Positions 1 through 5,648 of a DNA stretch of 6,514 nucleotides are shown here, in pieces (positions within the stretch are counted from its first letter, which is position 1; each line of letters opens with the position of its first letter). A model generated the notes under the pieces. That model saw nothing but the letters and a program-made list of their open reading frames with translations, searched no databases and had not been told where the DNA came from. The DNA is from Acidobacteriota bacterium (GTDB lineage: Bacteria; Acidobacteriota; Terriglobia; Terriglobales; Acidobacteriaceae). A program made the translations under genes and the position numbers. Location: the NCBI GenBank assembly GCA_021780095.1, contig JAJXZK010000067.1, forward strand, positions 1 to 6,514, in the 5' to 3' direction.

Positions 1-1052
1 ATCTCCGGCATGGTGGCGCGCACGCGTTCTATCATTTTCAAGAAAATGTCCGCTCCGCCGCCGCGCTTCATGCGCTTCAGTACATTGGGCGCCGCATGTT
101 GTAGAGGCACATCCAGGTATTTGCAGATGTTGCCATGCCGGGCCATGGTTTCCAGCAGCGCAGGAGTGATTTTATTGGGGTAGGCGTAGAGAAAACGCAG
201 CCAGCGGACACCGTCGATGCGGGCCAGGCGATCGAGCAACTGCGCCAGACCGTCCTTCATGCCGAAATCCTCGCCATAGCAGGTGGTGTCCTGCCCGATC
301 AGCGTGACTTCCTGCACACCTTCCGTGACAAGTCGCTCGACTTCGGCGACAACGGATTCAAATCGGCGGGAGCGGAACTTGCCGCGAATCTGCGGAATGA
401 TGCAGAAGCCGCAAGGGTGATCGCAGCCTTCTGCAATTTTGACGTACGCCGAACTGCGGGCTGTGGTGCGAAGCCGCGGCGTGTGCTCGTTATAGAGATA
501 ATTCGGCAGGGTAGCGATGGCGCCGTCCCAGCTTTCGCGGGAGAAGCGGCCTTGCTGTTCGCGATGATCGCCTTCGGCGCGATGTACAACCTCCGCTTCG
601 GCTACTGTCAAAATGCGAAAAGGAGAATCTGCTGCAGCCGGCTGCGGAGAAGTCAGGCCCGCTGCGATGAGAATCTGCTCCAGCTCCCCTGTGCCGACGA
701 CGGCATCGACTTCAGGGATATTTTTCTGAATTTCGTCGCGATAGCGCTCCACCATGCAGCCAGCAACAACAAGGCGCTGCGCTTTGCCGGATGTCTTGTG
801 CTGCGCCATTTCCAGGATGGTGTCGACAGACTCCTGCTTCGCTTTATCGATAAAGGAGCAGGTATTCACCACCAGGACATCAGCGGTTTCGGCATCCGAG
901 GTGATGGTGGCTCCGGCTTCCGCAAGAAGACCCATCATCACTTCGCTGTCGACCAGATTTTTGGGGCAGCCCAGGCTGACAAATCCGATCCTGGGACGCG
1001 GAACCTGTTGCCCTGGGATGGTTGGGGCTGCATTGAGTTCGAGACTGTTCAC
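1..1052 (-). CDS. rimO: Ribosomal protein S12 methylthiotransferase RimO (C-terminus outside window)
   Basis: Radical-SAM enzyme that methylthiolates a conserved aspartate of ribosomal protein uS12 in the cytoplasm. About 350 residues are visible, read directly from the minus strand. The N-terminal MTTase domain carries its three cluster cysteines: C29 in SLGCPKNLVDSE, C65 in NTCSFI and C99 in AGCMVERY. The radical-SAM CxxxCxxC motif is C210/C214/C217 in GCDHPCGFCIIPQIRG. The later stretches IGQDTTCYGED and YLDVPLQHA are typical of RimO; the related MiaB normally has a LGQNVNSY-type sequence at the first of these. The last hundred or so residues, including the expected TRAM domain, lie beyond the left edge. 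The start is taken as the GTG at 1052-1050. No ATG lies between it and the SLGCPKN motif, and an upstream extension would run into the SRP RNA. A GAAGG lies only one base before the GTG, too close for a normal ribosome site, and an extended -10 ends 7 bases before it, so the mRNA may be leaderless. Family call very sure; start moderately sure. Confidence 0.95.
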   Translation of the reverse strand, partial: MNSLELNAAPTIPGQQVPRPRIGFVSLGCPKNLVDSEVMMGLLAEAGATITSDAETADVLVVNTCSFIDKAKQESVDTILEMAQHKTSGKAQRLVVAGCMVERYRDEIQKNIPEVDAVVGTGELEQILIAAGLTSPQPAAADSPFRILTVAEAEVVHRAEGDHREQQGRFSRESWDGAIATLPNYLYNEHTPRLRTTARSSAYVKIAEGCDHPCGFCIIPQIRGKFRSRRFESVVAEVERLVTEGVQEVTLIGQDTTCYGEDFGMKDGLAQLLDRLARIDGVRWLRFLYAYPNKITPALLETMARHGNICKYLDVPLQHAAPNVLKRMKRGGGADIFLKMIERVRATMPE

Positions 1053-1059
1053 ACCTTCT

Positions 1060-1068
1060 ATTCTAGCA
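1060..1068 (-). promoter_or_regulatory. Extended -10 promoter element of rimO
   Basis: On the minus strand the sequence is TGCTAGAAT: a TG dinucleotide, one base, then TAGAAT (5/6 match to TATAAT). Seven bases separate it from the proposed GTG start, so transcription would begin at or next to the start codon. No convincing -35 hexamer is visible, which is common with extended -10 promoters. The core GATTGCTA is identical to that in front of mqnA. Position and function are inferred from sequence only. Confidence 0.45.
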
Positions 1069-1111
1069 ATCGCAGCAAATGCTTGCGGCCTCTCGATTCG
1101 ACGTTGCGCAG

Positions 1112-1120
1112 TGATATCAT
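1112..1120 (+). promoter_or_regulatory. Extended -10 promoter element of the SRP RNA gene
   Basis: TGATATCAT matches an extended -10 (TG, one base, TATCAT, 5/6 to TATAAT). A start seven bases downstream falls at 1127, exactly where the terminal helix of the SRP RNA begins. A weak -35 (TCGATT, 3/6) can be placed at 1093-1098 with a 16-bp spacer. The agreement between promoter position and RNA 5' end is the main support. Confidence 0.5.
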
Positions 1121-1126
1121 CGAACC

Positions 1127-1225
1127 TGTGCCGGGTCCTACGCGACGCAATCCCGCCAACCCCGCCAGGTCCGGAAGGAAGCAACGGCAACGGGCTCATG
1201 CGTGTGCAGTGGGATACCCGGCGCA
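1127..1225 (+). ncRNA. ffs: Signal recognition particle RNA, small bacterial type (4.5S)
   Basis: RNA scaffold of the bacterial signal recognition particle. It binds Ffh and directs ribosomes making membrane proteins to FtsY at the membrane. The diagnostic conserved stretch CCAGGTCCGGAAGGAAGCA is at 1165-1183: TCC/GGA closes a GGAA tetraloop, and the asymmetric loop side holds the Ffh-binding bases. Nested helices can be drawn outwards: GCC 1164-1166 with GGC 1186-1188; CCCG 1152-1155 with CGGG 1191-1194; ACGCA 1145-1149 with TGCGT 1199-1203; and a terminal helix of about ten pairs, 1127-1136 with 1216-1225. The conserved GCGTGTGC 3' strand also resembles E. coli 4.5S. Length of about 99 nt fits the short, Alu-less bacterial form (E. 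coli 114 nt). Exact ends are inferred from pairing and the -10 element. No U-rich intrinsic terminator follows. Confidence 0.93.
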
Positions 1226-1303
1226 ACTCGTTCCGCCAGCCAACCAGCCTTATGCACGCAATTCCGGCGAACATGCAAAACAGAATTTTTCGAGGCCAGC
1301 TCA

Positions 1304-2320
1304 TTGAAATTTGATCTTCGACCACGGTCGCTGCACCGGGCAAAAATTAGCGCGCTTGGCACCTACGTGCCACCCCGTTTGTTGACGAATGCGGACCTGG
1401 AAAAGATGGTCGACACCAAGGACCAGTGGATTGTGGAGCGCACTGGCATTCGCGAGCGGCACATCGTGGATCCGGGCGTTGCGACGAGCGACCTAGCGGT
1501 GGAAGCGGCGCGCGTTTGCCTGGCCGAGCGCGGCATCGAACCGAGCGAACTGGAAGCCATCATCGTGGCGACCGTGACTCCCGACATGATGTTTCCTGCC
1601 ACGGCGTGCCTGGTGCAGCACAAGCTGGGAGCGCAAAATGTGTGGGGTTTCGACGTTTCCGCCGCGTGCTGCGCGTTCGTGTATGCCCTCCAGGTGGGCA
1701 CCAAGTTGATCGAGTCTGGCGCGCACAAAAAAGTTATGGTCATCGGCGCGGATGTCATGTCGTCGATCATTGATTACAAAGATCGTGCCACCTGCATTAT
1801 TTTTGGCGATGGCGCGGGCGCTGTTCTGTTGGAACCGGCCGAAGAGGGCGAAGTCGGCATGATCGACTATCTGCACGAAATTGATGGTTCCGGTGCGGCG
1901 TCGCTCTATATGCCCGGCGGCGGCAGCCTGCATCCGCCGACTGCGGAAACGGTTGCGAAGAATATGCACGTTGTCCACCAGGATGGGCAGGCGGTGTACA
2001 AATTTGCCGTCCGCAAAATGTCAGAAGCAACGGAAGCGCTGCTGGTGCGCAATGGAATGCATGGCAGCGACCTGGACTGTTTTATTCCGCACCAGGCGAA
2101 CAAGCGCATTATCGAGTCGACCGCTGAACGGTTGGGCATCGCGGGCGAGCGCGTCATCATCAATATCGACCGATTTGGCAACACCACTGCGGGAACCATT
2201 CCGCTGGCCATGCAAACCGCGCGGGAAGAGAACAAGCTGCACAAGGGTGACGTGGTCCTGCTGGCGTCTGTGGGAGCAGGGTATACCGTAGGCACCTGTT
2301 TGCTGCGCTGGGAAATTTAA
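1304..2320 (+). CDS. fabH: Beta-ketoacyl-ACP synthase III (FabH)
   Basis: Catalyses the first condensation of type II fatty-acid synthesis, joining an acyl-CoA primer (typically acetyl-CoA) to malonyl-ACP. The 338-residue product is close to the usual 310-340. The N-terminal [26 protein letters not shown] is the classic FabH signature. The catalytic triad is visible: C122 in SAACCAF, H263 in FIPHQAN and N293 in [11 protein letters not shown]. The C-terminal [14 protein letters not shown] closes the thiolase fold. The start is the TTG at 1304, with GAGG at 1292-1295 eight bases upstream; it gives a short leader before the core [13 protein letters not shown]. An in-frame GTG at 1202 would give 34 more residues but lies inside the SRP RNA, and no in-frame ATG precedes the conserved domain. 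The residue after the catalytic Cys is Cys rather than the usual Ser/Gly. The primer chain-length preference cannot be told from sequence. No separate promoter is evident in the roughly 75 bp after ffs. Confidence 0.95.
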   Translation: MKFDLRPRSLHRAKISALGTYVPPRLLTNADLEKMVDTKDQWIVERTGIRERHIVDPGVATSDLAVEAARVCLAERGIEPSELEAIIVATVTPDMMFPATACLVQHKLGAQNVWGFDVSAACCAFVYALQVGTKLIESGAHKKVMVIGADVMSSIIDYKDRATCIIFGDGAGAVLLEPAEEGEVGMIDYLHEIDGSGAASLYMPGGGSLHPPTAETVAKNMHVVHQDGQAVYKFAVRKMSEATEALLVRNGMHGSDLDCFIPHQANKRIIESTAERLGIAGERVIINIDRFGNTTAGTIPLAMQTAREENKLHKGDVVLLASVGAGYTVGTCLLRWEI

Positions 2321-2344
2321 CCGGCGCTTTTCGGATTGTGTTTG

Positions 2345-2677
2345 TCATTCCTCCTCGTCAAGTTCAAGGAATTCACCGAGGCGATCCAATCGCCGTTCCC
2401 ACAGGGTGCGGTGATCCTTGATCCACTGCTGTAGCGCCGCAAAGCCCGCTGTGTCGACGCGGCAGGTGCGGATTCTTCCCACCTTTTCTGTGTGTACCAA
2501 TCCGCTTTCTTCCAGGATTTGCAAGTGCTGCATCACCGCGGTCACAGTGACGCCGAGCGGCGCTGCTAACCGAGTTACGGAAAGAGGTCCTTCGCAGAGC
2601 TTATCCAGAATGGCTCGGCGGGTAGGGTCTCCCAGCGCGTGAAACAGGCCGTCAATGTTAATCTTCGGACGCGACAT
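2345..2677 (-). CDS. ArsR-family winged-helix transcriptional repressor
   Basis: Predicted 110-residue DNA-binding repressor. FHALGDPTRRAILDKL (residues 12-27) is the standard ArsR opening. The helix-turn-helix spans about 32-61 (LSVTRLAAPLGVTVTAVMQHLQILEESGLV), followed by a wing that usually contacts the minor groove. The ELCVCDL metal-binding motif of arsenic/zinc sensors is absent, and the two cysteines (C28, C72) are isolated, so metal sensing is unlikely. The C-terminus is charged (WERRLDRLGEFLELDEEE) and may help dimerisation. The ATG at 2677 is preferred because AAAGGG lies about eight bases upstream; an in-frame ATG at 2728 adds 17 residues but has no ribosome site. It lies 131 bp downstream of the SRPBCC gene on the same strand. 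Regulators of this type are often paired with an SRPBCC gene, usually regulator first; here the order is reversed. It converges on fabH with a 24-bp gap. The target operator is inferred, not shown. Confidence 0.88.
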   Translation of the reverse strand: MSRPKINIDGLFHALGDPTRRAILDKLCEGPLSVTRLAAPLGVTVTAVMQHLQILEESGLVHTEKVGRIRTCRVDTAGFAALQQWIKDHRTLWERRLDRLGEFLELDEEE

Positions 2678-2703
2678 AGCCGGGACCCTTTCCGAAATCG
2701 CCG

Positions 2704-2734
2704 GCAAATGCGGATCGTCTGCCGGCACATTTGC
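2704..2734. repeat. Inverted repeat upstream of the ArsR gene
   Basis: GCAAATG at 2704-2710 is the reverse complement of CATTTGC at 2728-2734, separated by 17 bases. The flanking GCCGGCA is also present twice in direct orientation (2700-2706 and 2721-2727). The repeat lies 27 bp upstream of the preferred ArsR ATG, where it could be an operator or an mRNA hairpin between the two genes. It would fall partly inside the coding region if the upstream ATG at 2728 were used. Function is unknown. Confidence 0.35.
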
Positions 2735-2808
2735 GAGTGGTGCATGAAGGAGTGACTGCCTGCACCGGCGAGGTACAGCGGAACGAGCCGACGCGTAGGA
2801 TTGCCACC

Positions 2809-3291
2809 CTAGTGCGCCAGTTCATTTTCCAGGTTATCCAGCAGCTTGCGCCAGCCTTCCTTCCGCATCTCCGGACCGCCTGAGCCTTCAAAGAACGCCC
2901 CTTGGTGCGTGCAGATCAGATCCGTTCCCTTATCGGTCGAAAGAAATTCAAAAGTGACCAATTCTGCCGAAACGCGGCTCTCCCCGATTGTCATGGTGGA
3001 AGATGTGACAATCCGTCGGTTGGGGAGTAGGTCCAGGTAACTTGTGTCGGTGATCAGGGCGACGCCGGGAAAGGGGGAGCCTTCTTTGAAACGTCTTTGT
3101 GCGTGCTCGCTACCACCTACGCGAAAGTCCAACTCATAGTTCTCGACTTCAGTTTTGCCTCCTTCGAAAAACCAGCGACGTTTCTGCGGTGCGCTGGCAA
3201 AGGCGGAGAAGACGCGCTCGGGCGGCTTGGGATAGCTGCGCTCGAGGACAAAAGTGCTGTGGATGACGGATGGGTCTTTTTGGTCTTTCAT
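2809..3291 (-). CDS. SRPBCC / AHSA1-domain (START-like) protein
   Basis: Predicted 160-residue soluble protein with the Bet-v1-like SRPBCC fold, a helix-grip that encloses a hydrophobic cavity. Visible family features are FVLERSYPKPPERVFSAFASAPQKRRWF (residues 14-41, first strand and helices), a central DFRVGGSEHAQRRF, and the C-terminal helix EGWRKLLDNLENELA (145-159), typical of the AHSA1 subgroup. No signal peptide or membrane segment is seen. The ATG at 3291 is chosen because AAAGGA lies nine bases upstream; a longer reading to 3360 runs through the promoter-like region. It is the first gene of a probable two-gene unit with the ArsR regulator. Proteins of this class bind small hydrophobic ligands or act as hydrolases or chaperone activators; nothing here fixes the ligand. 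The name is sure at superfamily level only. Confidence 0.85.
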   Translation of the reverse strand: MKDQKDPSVIHSTFVLERSYPKPPERVFSAFASAPQKRRWFFEGGKTEVENYELDFRVGGSEHAQRRFKEGSPFPGVALITDTSYLDLLPNRRIVTSSTMTIGESRVSAELVTFEFLSTDKGTDLICTHQGAFFEGSGGPEMRKEGWRKLLDNLENELAH

Positions 3292-3310
3292 GTGAGGTGT
3301 TCCTTTCTGC

Positions 3311-3390
3311 CAATAGTTAAGTGGCGAGTTCAGTATTGCGCAGGCCGCAACAATAGTCAAGTTAAGGCTTCAGTATTGTGGAATTCAATT
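3311..3390. repeat. Degenerate 40-bp tandem duplication with CAATA/TATTG half-sites
   Basis: Two units begin at 3311 and 3351. CAATAGTTAAGT (3311-3322) and CAATAGTCAAGT (3351-3362) match at 11 of 12 bases, and TTCAGTATTG is identical at 3329-3338 and 3369-3378; both pairs are exactly 40 bp apart, close to four helical turns. Each unit is itself an inverted repeat, CAATA then TATTG 18 bases later, giving four half-sites at 3311, 3334, 3351 and 3374. They overlap the proposed promoter of the SRPBCC gene, so an operator array bound by the neighbouring ArsR protein is a reasonable inference. Confidence 0.6.
3332..3360 (-). promoter_or_regulatory. Likely sigma-70-type promoter of the SRPBCC-ArsR unit
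   Basis: On the minus strand TTGACT (3360-3355, 5/6 to TTGACA) is followed by a 17-base spacer and AATACT (3337-3332, 4/6 to TATAAT). Transcription would start near 3325, giving a leader of roughly 34 bases that includes the AAAGGA ribosome site. Both hexamers overlap the CAATA/TATTG half-sites, so a protein bound there would block RNA polymerase. Confidence 0.5.
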
Positions 3391-3393
3391 CCA
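3379..3393. promoter_or_regulatory. Perfect 15-bp palindrome, candidate operator
   Basis: TGGAATTCAATTCCA is a perfect inverted repeat around a central C. It directly abuts the last TATTG half-site (3374-3378) and lies between the divergent SRPBCC and mqnA promoters. Its arms differ from the CAATA half-sites, so a second regulator is possible. The binding protein is unknown. Confidence 0.4.
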
Positions 3394-3494
3394 TGGCGCG
3401 CTCCAGAAACTTTCCGCGCGTTTTGGCGTTCTTAGGGTACCTCGACGTGGCGGGCGGTTCTTGGCGGTGGCCGTCGGCGGTTGCCTGGTTGGAT

Positions 3495-3503
3495 TGCTAC
3501 ACT
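3495..3503 (+). promoter_or_regulatory. Extended -10 promoter element of mqnA
   Basis: TGCTACACT is a TG, one base, then TACACT (4/6 to TATAAT, with the key A at position 2 and T at position 6). Only five bases separate it from the GTG start of mqnA, so the predicted transcript begins at or within a base or two of the start codon. No good -35 hexamer is visible; the stretch upstream is GC-rich and holds GGCGGT three times (3453, 3463, 3476). GATTGCTA (3492-3499) is shared exactly with the rimO promoter. Confidence 0.5.
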
Positions 3504-3508
3504 GATCG

Positions 3509-4372
3509 GTGACCGAGCGCCTTCGAATTTCCGCCATTCGATTTCTGAATCCTGCCCCGCTGATGTGGGATTTCGAGCACCCACCTGAGATGGAGAGGCT
3601 CGCGCTACGCTACCAGATTCACAGCGCCATGCCATCGCACTGCGCGGTCGAGCTGGCGGAGGGAAGCGCCGACATTGGCCTCATCCCGATTGCCGCTTAC
3701 GCAACCACACCTGGGCTGGCTGTTCTTCGCGGCTGCACCATTGCTTCGCTCGATCGGGTGCGCTCCATCCTCCTGGTCGTCAAGAATGCTGACGGAATTG
3801 GAGCGGTCCGCCGCGTCGCCGCGGATACGGACTCGCGAACGTCCAATGCGTACGCGCAAATCATTTTCCGCAAGTTTCATCACACCAATCCGGAATTTCT
3901 TCCCTTTGCGCCGAACCTTGACGCCATGCTGGAGGAGTGCGACGCCGCCATTTTGATTGGCGATCCGGCGCTGCTTGCGCTGGAGGATCAGGATGCACGG
4001 ATGGCGCGCACCGGCGAGCGGCTGGAATATCTGGATCTTGGGCACGTGTGGAAGCAGCACACCGGAGTGCCCTGGGTGTCGGCGGTTTGGGCGGTGCGGC
4101 CAGAAGCGATCGATGCGGCGAAGATCCCGGCGGCGCAAGTCACCGAGGATTTTCTCGGTTCGCGCGATCATGGCATGGCACATATTGAGGACCTGGTTCA
4201 GGAATGGGCTCCCCGCATCGCGGTACCTTCGTCCACGATTCGCAGCTATCTCTCAGGCCATATTCATTATGTGCTGGATGAAGCTTGCCTGGCGGGGATG
4301 GATCTATTCTTCCGCTATGCCGCGGAAACCGGCGTGCTGCCGCAAGCGGCGCCGCTGCGCTGGCTCGAGTAG
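3509..4372 (+). CDS. mqnA: Chorismate dehydratase MqnA (futalosine menaquinone pathway)
   Basis: Predicted to dehydrate chorismate to 3-[(1-carboxyvinyl)oxy]benzoate, the first committed step of the futalosine route to menaquinone. It is a 287-residue cytosolic protein with a periplasmic-binding-protein-like two-lobe fold. The opening LRISAIRFLNPAPLMW (residues 5-20) is the family N-terminus (usually SFLNTAPL or similar). GSADIGLIPIAAYAT, SRTSNAYAQIIFRKF and the acidic-hydrophobic DAAILIGDPAL that follows are characteristic of MqnA. The start is the GTG at 3509: an in-frame TGA at 3503-3505 rules out any upstream start. There is no Shine-Dalgarno sequence, and a promoter-like -10 ends five bases before the GTG, consistent with a leaderless mRNA. 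No other mqn gene is in the window. The MqnA call is favoured over MqnD (a paralogue of similar fold) by the N-terminal and SRTS motifs. The product of the gene 69 bp downstream has no obvious link to menaquinone. Confidence 0.88.
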   Translation: MTERLRISAIRFLNPAPLMWDFEHPPEMERLALRYQIHSAMPSHCAVELAEGSADIGLIPIAAYATTPGLAVLRGCTIASLDRVRSILLVVKNADGIGAVRRVAADTDSRTSNAYAQIIFRKFHHTNPEFLPFAPNLDAMLEECDAAILIGDPALLALEDQDARMARTGERLEYLDLGHVWKQHTGVPWVSAVWAVRPEAIDAAKIPAAQVTEDFLGSRDHGMAHIEDLVQEWAPRIAVPSSTIRSYLSGHIHYVLDEACLAGMDLFFRYAAETGVLPQAAPLRWLE

Positions 4373-4377
4373 AGTGC

Positions 4378-4400
4378 GCGCTTTCCCGGGGGGAATGCGC
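4378..4400 (+). terminator. Hairpin after mqnA, possible weak terminator
   Basis: GCGC-T-TTCCC, a GGG loop, then GGGAA-T-GCGC form a nine-pair stem with one T/T mismatch, beginning six bases after the mqnA stop codon. No T-run follows, so it is not a textbook intrinsic terminator. It could stabilise the mqnA 3' end or attenuate transcription into the oxidoreductase gene. Confidence 0.3.
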
Positions 4401-4441
4401 TGCTGACGTTGCGATCGACATCTTAGTTGTGAGGTGATTCC

Positions 4442-5611
4442 ATGAGTTTCAGCCGACGTAGTTTTCTCAGGCAGGCAGGTTCCGCAGTTGCATTTGGCGC
4501 CTTTGTGGGTGAATCGCTGAGGGGGGCGACGCGTGCTGAAACCGCGATGCCTCAAGCGGAAAATGATTCGTCGAATTCGTCGTCGACGGGCGGGAAGAAA
4601 ATCGGCTACTGCATTGTCGGGCTGGGTCGGATTTCCATGGACCAATTTATGCCAGGCGTGAAGATCTCCAAGGACTCGACCATTGTTGCACTGGTCAGCG
4701 GTCATCGCGACAAAGCCGAACGCATTGCCGACGAATACGGGGTCCCGCACAACGCGATTTACAACTATCAGAATTACGATTCGATCCGCGACAATCCTGC
4801 TATTGACGCGGTCTATATTGCGTTGCCGAACGGCATGCACGCGGAGTACACGATCCGCGCAGCCAAGGCCGGCAAGCATGTGCTTTGCGAAAAGCCGATG
4901 GCCAACTCCGTTCAGGAGTGCGAACAGATGATTGCCGCCTGCAAACAGGCCAAGCGCAAGCTGATGATCGCGTATCGCTGCCAGTATGAGCCGACCAATT
5001 TGAAGGCGATTAACTTATTGCGGCAGGGTTACGCGGGCAAGCTGCAAGTGATGAGCAGTTCGAACGGGTTCAACATCCACGCCGGCGAATGGCGGTTGAA
5101 TAAGAAGATGGCAGGCGGCGGTCCCTTAGTGGATGTGGGCATTTATTCCATCCAGGCGATGCGATACCTGACCGGCGAGGAACCCATCGTTGTCGAGGCC
5201 TATTCTTCGGTCATCGATCATGATGGCAGGTTCAATGAGGTGGAAGAAAACGTGGTGTGGACCTTCCGCTTTCCCAGCGGTGTTCTGGCGCACTGCGCGA
5301 CCAGTTACGGAACCAACTTTATCGGTGGCTGGGCGCGCGCTGTTGGTTCGGAAGGGATGCTGGAACTGAATCCGGCGTTTGGCTATCAAGGATTGCACTT
5401 GACCGGAAAAGCGCAAGGAAAACCGCCGATCGACGTCGCCTTCAACAACCCATCGCCGCGGCAGTTTGCCACCGAGGCGGATTATTTTTCCGAGTGCATT
5501 TTTCAGAATAAAGAGCCGAAAACGAACGGCGAAGAAGGGTTGCGGGATGCGCGCATTATCGCCGCGATCTATAAATCCTGCGCCGACGGCAAGCCAGTGA
5601 AGTTGACTTAA
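4442..5611 (+). CDS. Tat-exported Gfo/Idh/MocA-family oxidoreductase, glucose-fructose-oxidoreductase-like
   Basis: Predicted NAD(P)-dependent sugar oxidoreductase of 389 residues. The N-terminus MSFSRRSFLRQAGSAVAFGAF is a twin-arginine signal (SRRSFLR, then a weakly hydrophobic stretch), so it should be exported folded with its cofactor. A Ser-rich linker (about 41-50) leads to the Rossmann domain with GLGRIS at 60-65. The catalytic lysine motif is EKP at 150-152 (K151). LMIAYRCQYEP (174-184) and GGGPLVDVGIYSIQAMRYL (225-243, D231 and Y235) closely resemble Zymomonas glucose-fructose oxidoreductase, as does the C-terminal GEEGLRDARIIAAIY. The family enzyme interconverts aldoses and ketoses or polyols; the substrate here cannot be read from sequence. 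A strong ribosome site, GAGGTGAT at 4431-4438, precedes the ATG. Two in-frame TAA stops follow each other at 5609-5614. It could be co-transcribed with mqnA, but the 69-bp gap with a hairpin makes separate expression possible. Confidence 0.9.
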   Translation: MSFSRRSFLRQAGSAVAFGAFVGESLRGATRAETAMPQAENDSSNSSSTGGKKIGYCIVGLGRISMDQFMPGVKISKDSTIVALVSGHRDKAERIADEYGVPHNAIYNYQNYDSIRDNPAIDAVYIALPNGMHAEYTIRAAKAGKHVLCEKPMANSVQECEQMIAACKQAKRKLMIAYRCQYEPTNLKAINLLRQGYAGKLQVMSSSNGFNIHAGEWRLNKKMAGGGPLVDVGIYSIQAMRYLTGEEPIVVEAYSSVIDHDGRFNEVEENVVWTFRFPSGVLAHCATSYGTNFIGGWARAVGSEGMLELNPAFGYQGLHLTGKAQGKPPIDVAFNNPSPRQFATEADYFSECIFQNKEPKTNGEEGLRDARIIAAIYKSCADGKPVKLT

Positions 5612-5648
5612 TAATCTTCAGTCGAGCACGGACGCGACCGTGGCCGCG

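Noticed and set aside
1260..1290. AATTC/GAATT inverted repeat followed by five T's after the SRP RNA
   Set aside because: The stem is short, AT-rich and with a long loop; it overlaps the fabH leader and does not make a convincing terminator.
1202..1303. N-terminal extension of fabH from an in-frame GTG
   Set aside because: It would overlap the SRP RNA and adds residues with no FabH similarity; the TTG at 1304 has a well-spaced GAGG.
135..1307. A 390-codon open frame on the plus strand across rimO
   Set aside because: It is antisense to a clear RimO sequence on the minus strand and shows no recognisable family feature. Long antisense frames are common in GC-rich coding DNA.
2678..2728. Longer ArsR start at the ATG at 2728
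   Set aside because: It has no ribosome site upstream and the extra 17 residues precede the normal family start; the ATG at 2677 has AAAGGG at good spacing.
3605..4183. 192-codon minus-strand frame opposite mqnA
   Set aside because: The plus strand encodes recognisable MqnA motifs over this stretch; the antisense product has no domain features.
5627..5642. Small hairpin CACGG-ACGCGA-CCGTG between the convergent oxidoreductase and glycosyltransferase genes
   Set aside because: It has only five base pairs and no T-run on either strand, so it is too weak to call as a terminator.
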